Assembly: GCA_003482905.1 (NCBI GenBank)
Contig: DMXM01000007.1
Span: 59,029-72,685 of the forward strand
From: Elusimicrobiota bacterium
Lineage (GTDB): Bacteria; Elusimicrobiota; Elusimicrobia; Elusimicrobiales; UBA9959
Direction: 5' to 3'
DNA: 13,657 nucleotides
Part shown: positions 13,356-13,657 of the stretch, in pieces
Numbering within the stretch: position 1 is the first letter of the stretch
How the letters are laid out: every line of letters begins with the position of its first letter
Made by a program: the position numbers and the translations under genes
Notes under the pieces: model-generated
Database searches by the model: none
Told to the model about the DNA's origin: nothing
The model's input: the letters and a program-made list of their open reading frames with translations, nothing else

Positions 13356-13657
13356 ATTTTGTATCTCCCGTAAATTTTCAGATAAAGCTCTTCATTCTCC
13401 ACAATAACGTCTCCGTTATCTCCCTTGGCGGCCAAAACCGGCGTCGCCGCTGAATTATCAAAAAGCATCCAGGTGTCTGACAAAGGCCGGTACGTGTAAA
13501 AAAAGTTAGATACGGAGCGCGTAAAGCGGCGCCGCACATCGGCTGCAGGAACATCATGCCCGCCCTCAGCGACACGGTCTTTTATCCTGAACAATGACAA
13601 CTCAACCCCCGGCAGCCAGAGAAAAAAGATATGAATCCTATAATTTCCGCCTCTTAG
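13352..13657 (-). CDS. Zeta-toxin-like P-loop kinase (COG4185 type), C-terminal part, cut by the window edge
   Basis: An open frame of 101 codons enters from the right edge. It reads YRIHIFFLWLPGVELSLFRI, followed by KDRVAEGGHDVPAADVRRRF, SVSNFFYTYRPLSDTWMLFDNS, and a short tail. The pattern GGHDVP...RRRF...NFF..YRPL.D.W.L.DNS is the conserved C-terminal half of the predicted ABC-type ATPase/Zeta toxin family (COG4185, PF06414-like). Zeta toxins phosphorylate UDP-N-acetyl-sugars and block cell-wall synthesis, though the substrate of this branch is less certain. The Walker A motif would be about 100 residues upstream, outside the window, so intactness cannot be judged. A TTG at 13600 is only an internal codon, because the family homology runs past it to the edge. 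Confidence 0.85.
   Translation of the reverse strand, partial: LRGGNYRIHIFFLWLPGVELSLFRIKDRVAEGGHDVPAADVRRRFTRSVSNFFYTYRPLSDTWMLFDNSAATPVLAAKGDNGDVIVENEELYLKIYGRYKI

Overview
The window is a 13.7 kb piece of a moderately GC-rich bacterial chromosome carrying housekeeping genes interleaved with an accessory, toxin-antitoxin-rich stretch. SecG, bacterial GAPDH and PGK, a tRNA-Leu and Shine-Dalgarno sites all say Bacteria. The mix of a bacterial gap/pgk/secG operon with a COG2403-type protein, several AbiE-like modules and short palindromic repeats ending in GGGGACAGGCTAC is compatible with an uncultured Gram-negative lineage such as Elusimicrobiota; that assignment is an impression, not a proof.

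Layout. Positions 1-62 (minus) hold the 5' part of a tRNA-Leu(GAG), cut by the window edge. It diverges from a membrane protein (178-1698, plus) that joins a CNNM/DUF21 domain, a CBS pair and, instead of the usual CorC/HlyC C-terminal domain, a PTS EIIA-like domain. Convergent to it is a minus-strand operon read gap (5895-4843), a P-loop protein related to cyclic 2,3-diphosphoglycerate synthetase (4763-3450), pgk (3389-2172) and secG (2153-1776). Both of the wider gaps in this operon contain perfect GC-rich hairpins.

From 6036 on the content becomes accessory. There is a plus-strand nucleotidyltransferase with a small overlapping partner gene (6036-6771). A minus-strand AbiEi/AbiEii pair (8390-6901) follows, then ugd (9920-8571), a AAA/DUF4143 ATPase (11127-9988), a second AbiEi/AbiEii pair of a different subfamily (12805-11271), the 3' remnant of a UDP-glucuronate decarboxylase/UDP-xylose synthase gene (13205-12966), and a Zeta-like toxin (cut by the right edge) with a 49-residue partner (13657-13206). 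ugd and uxs encode consecutive steps (UDP-glucose to UDP-glucuronate to UDP-xylose) and probably once lay together. The ATPase and AbiE genes now separate them, and the Zeta module abuts the broken end of uxs.

Three long hairpins sharing the core GGGGACAGGCTACTTTT lie at gene 3' ends (1694-1748, 6780-6826, 8490-8552), and a different double palindrome lies at 11226-11260. Several accessory genes have an extended -10 box placed so that transcription would begin at or within a few bases of the start codon, whereas the glycolytic genes have ordinary Shine-Dalgarno sites. There is no gene-free stretch longer than about 300 bases.
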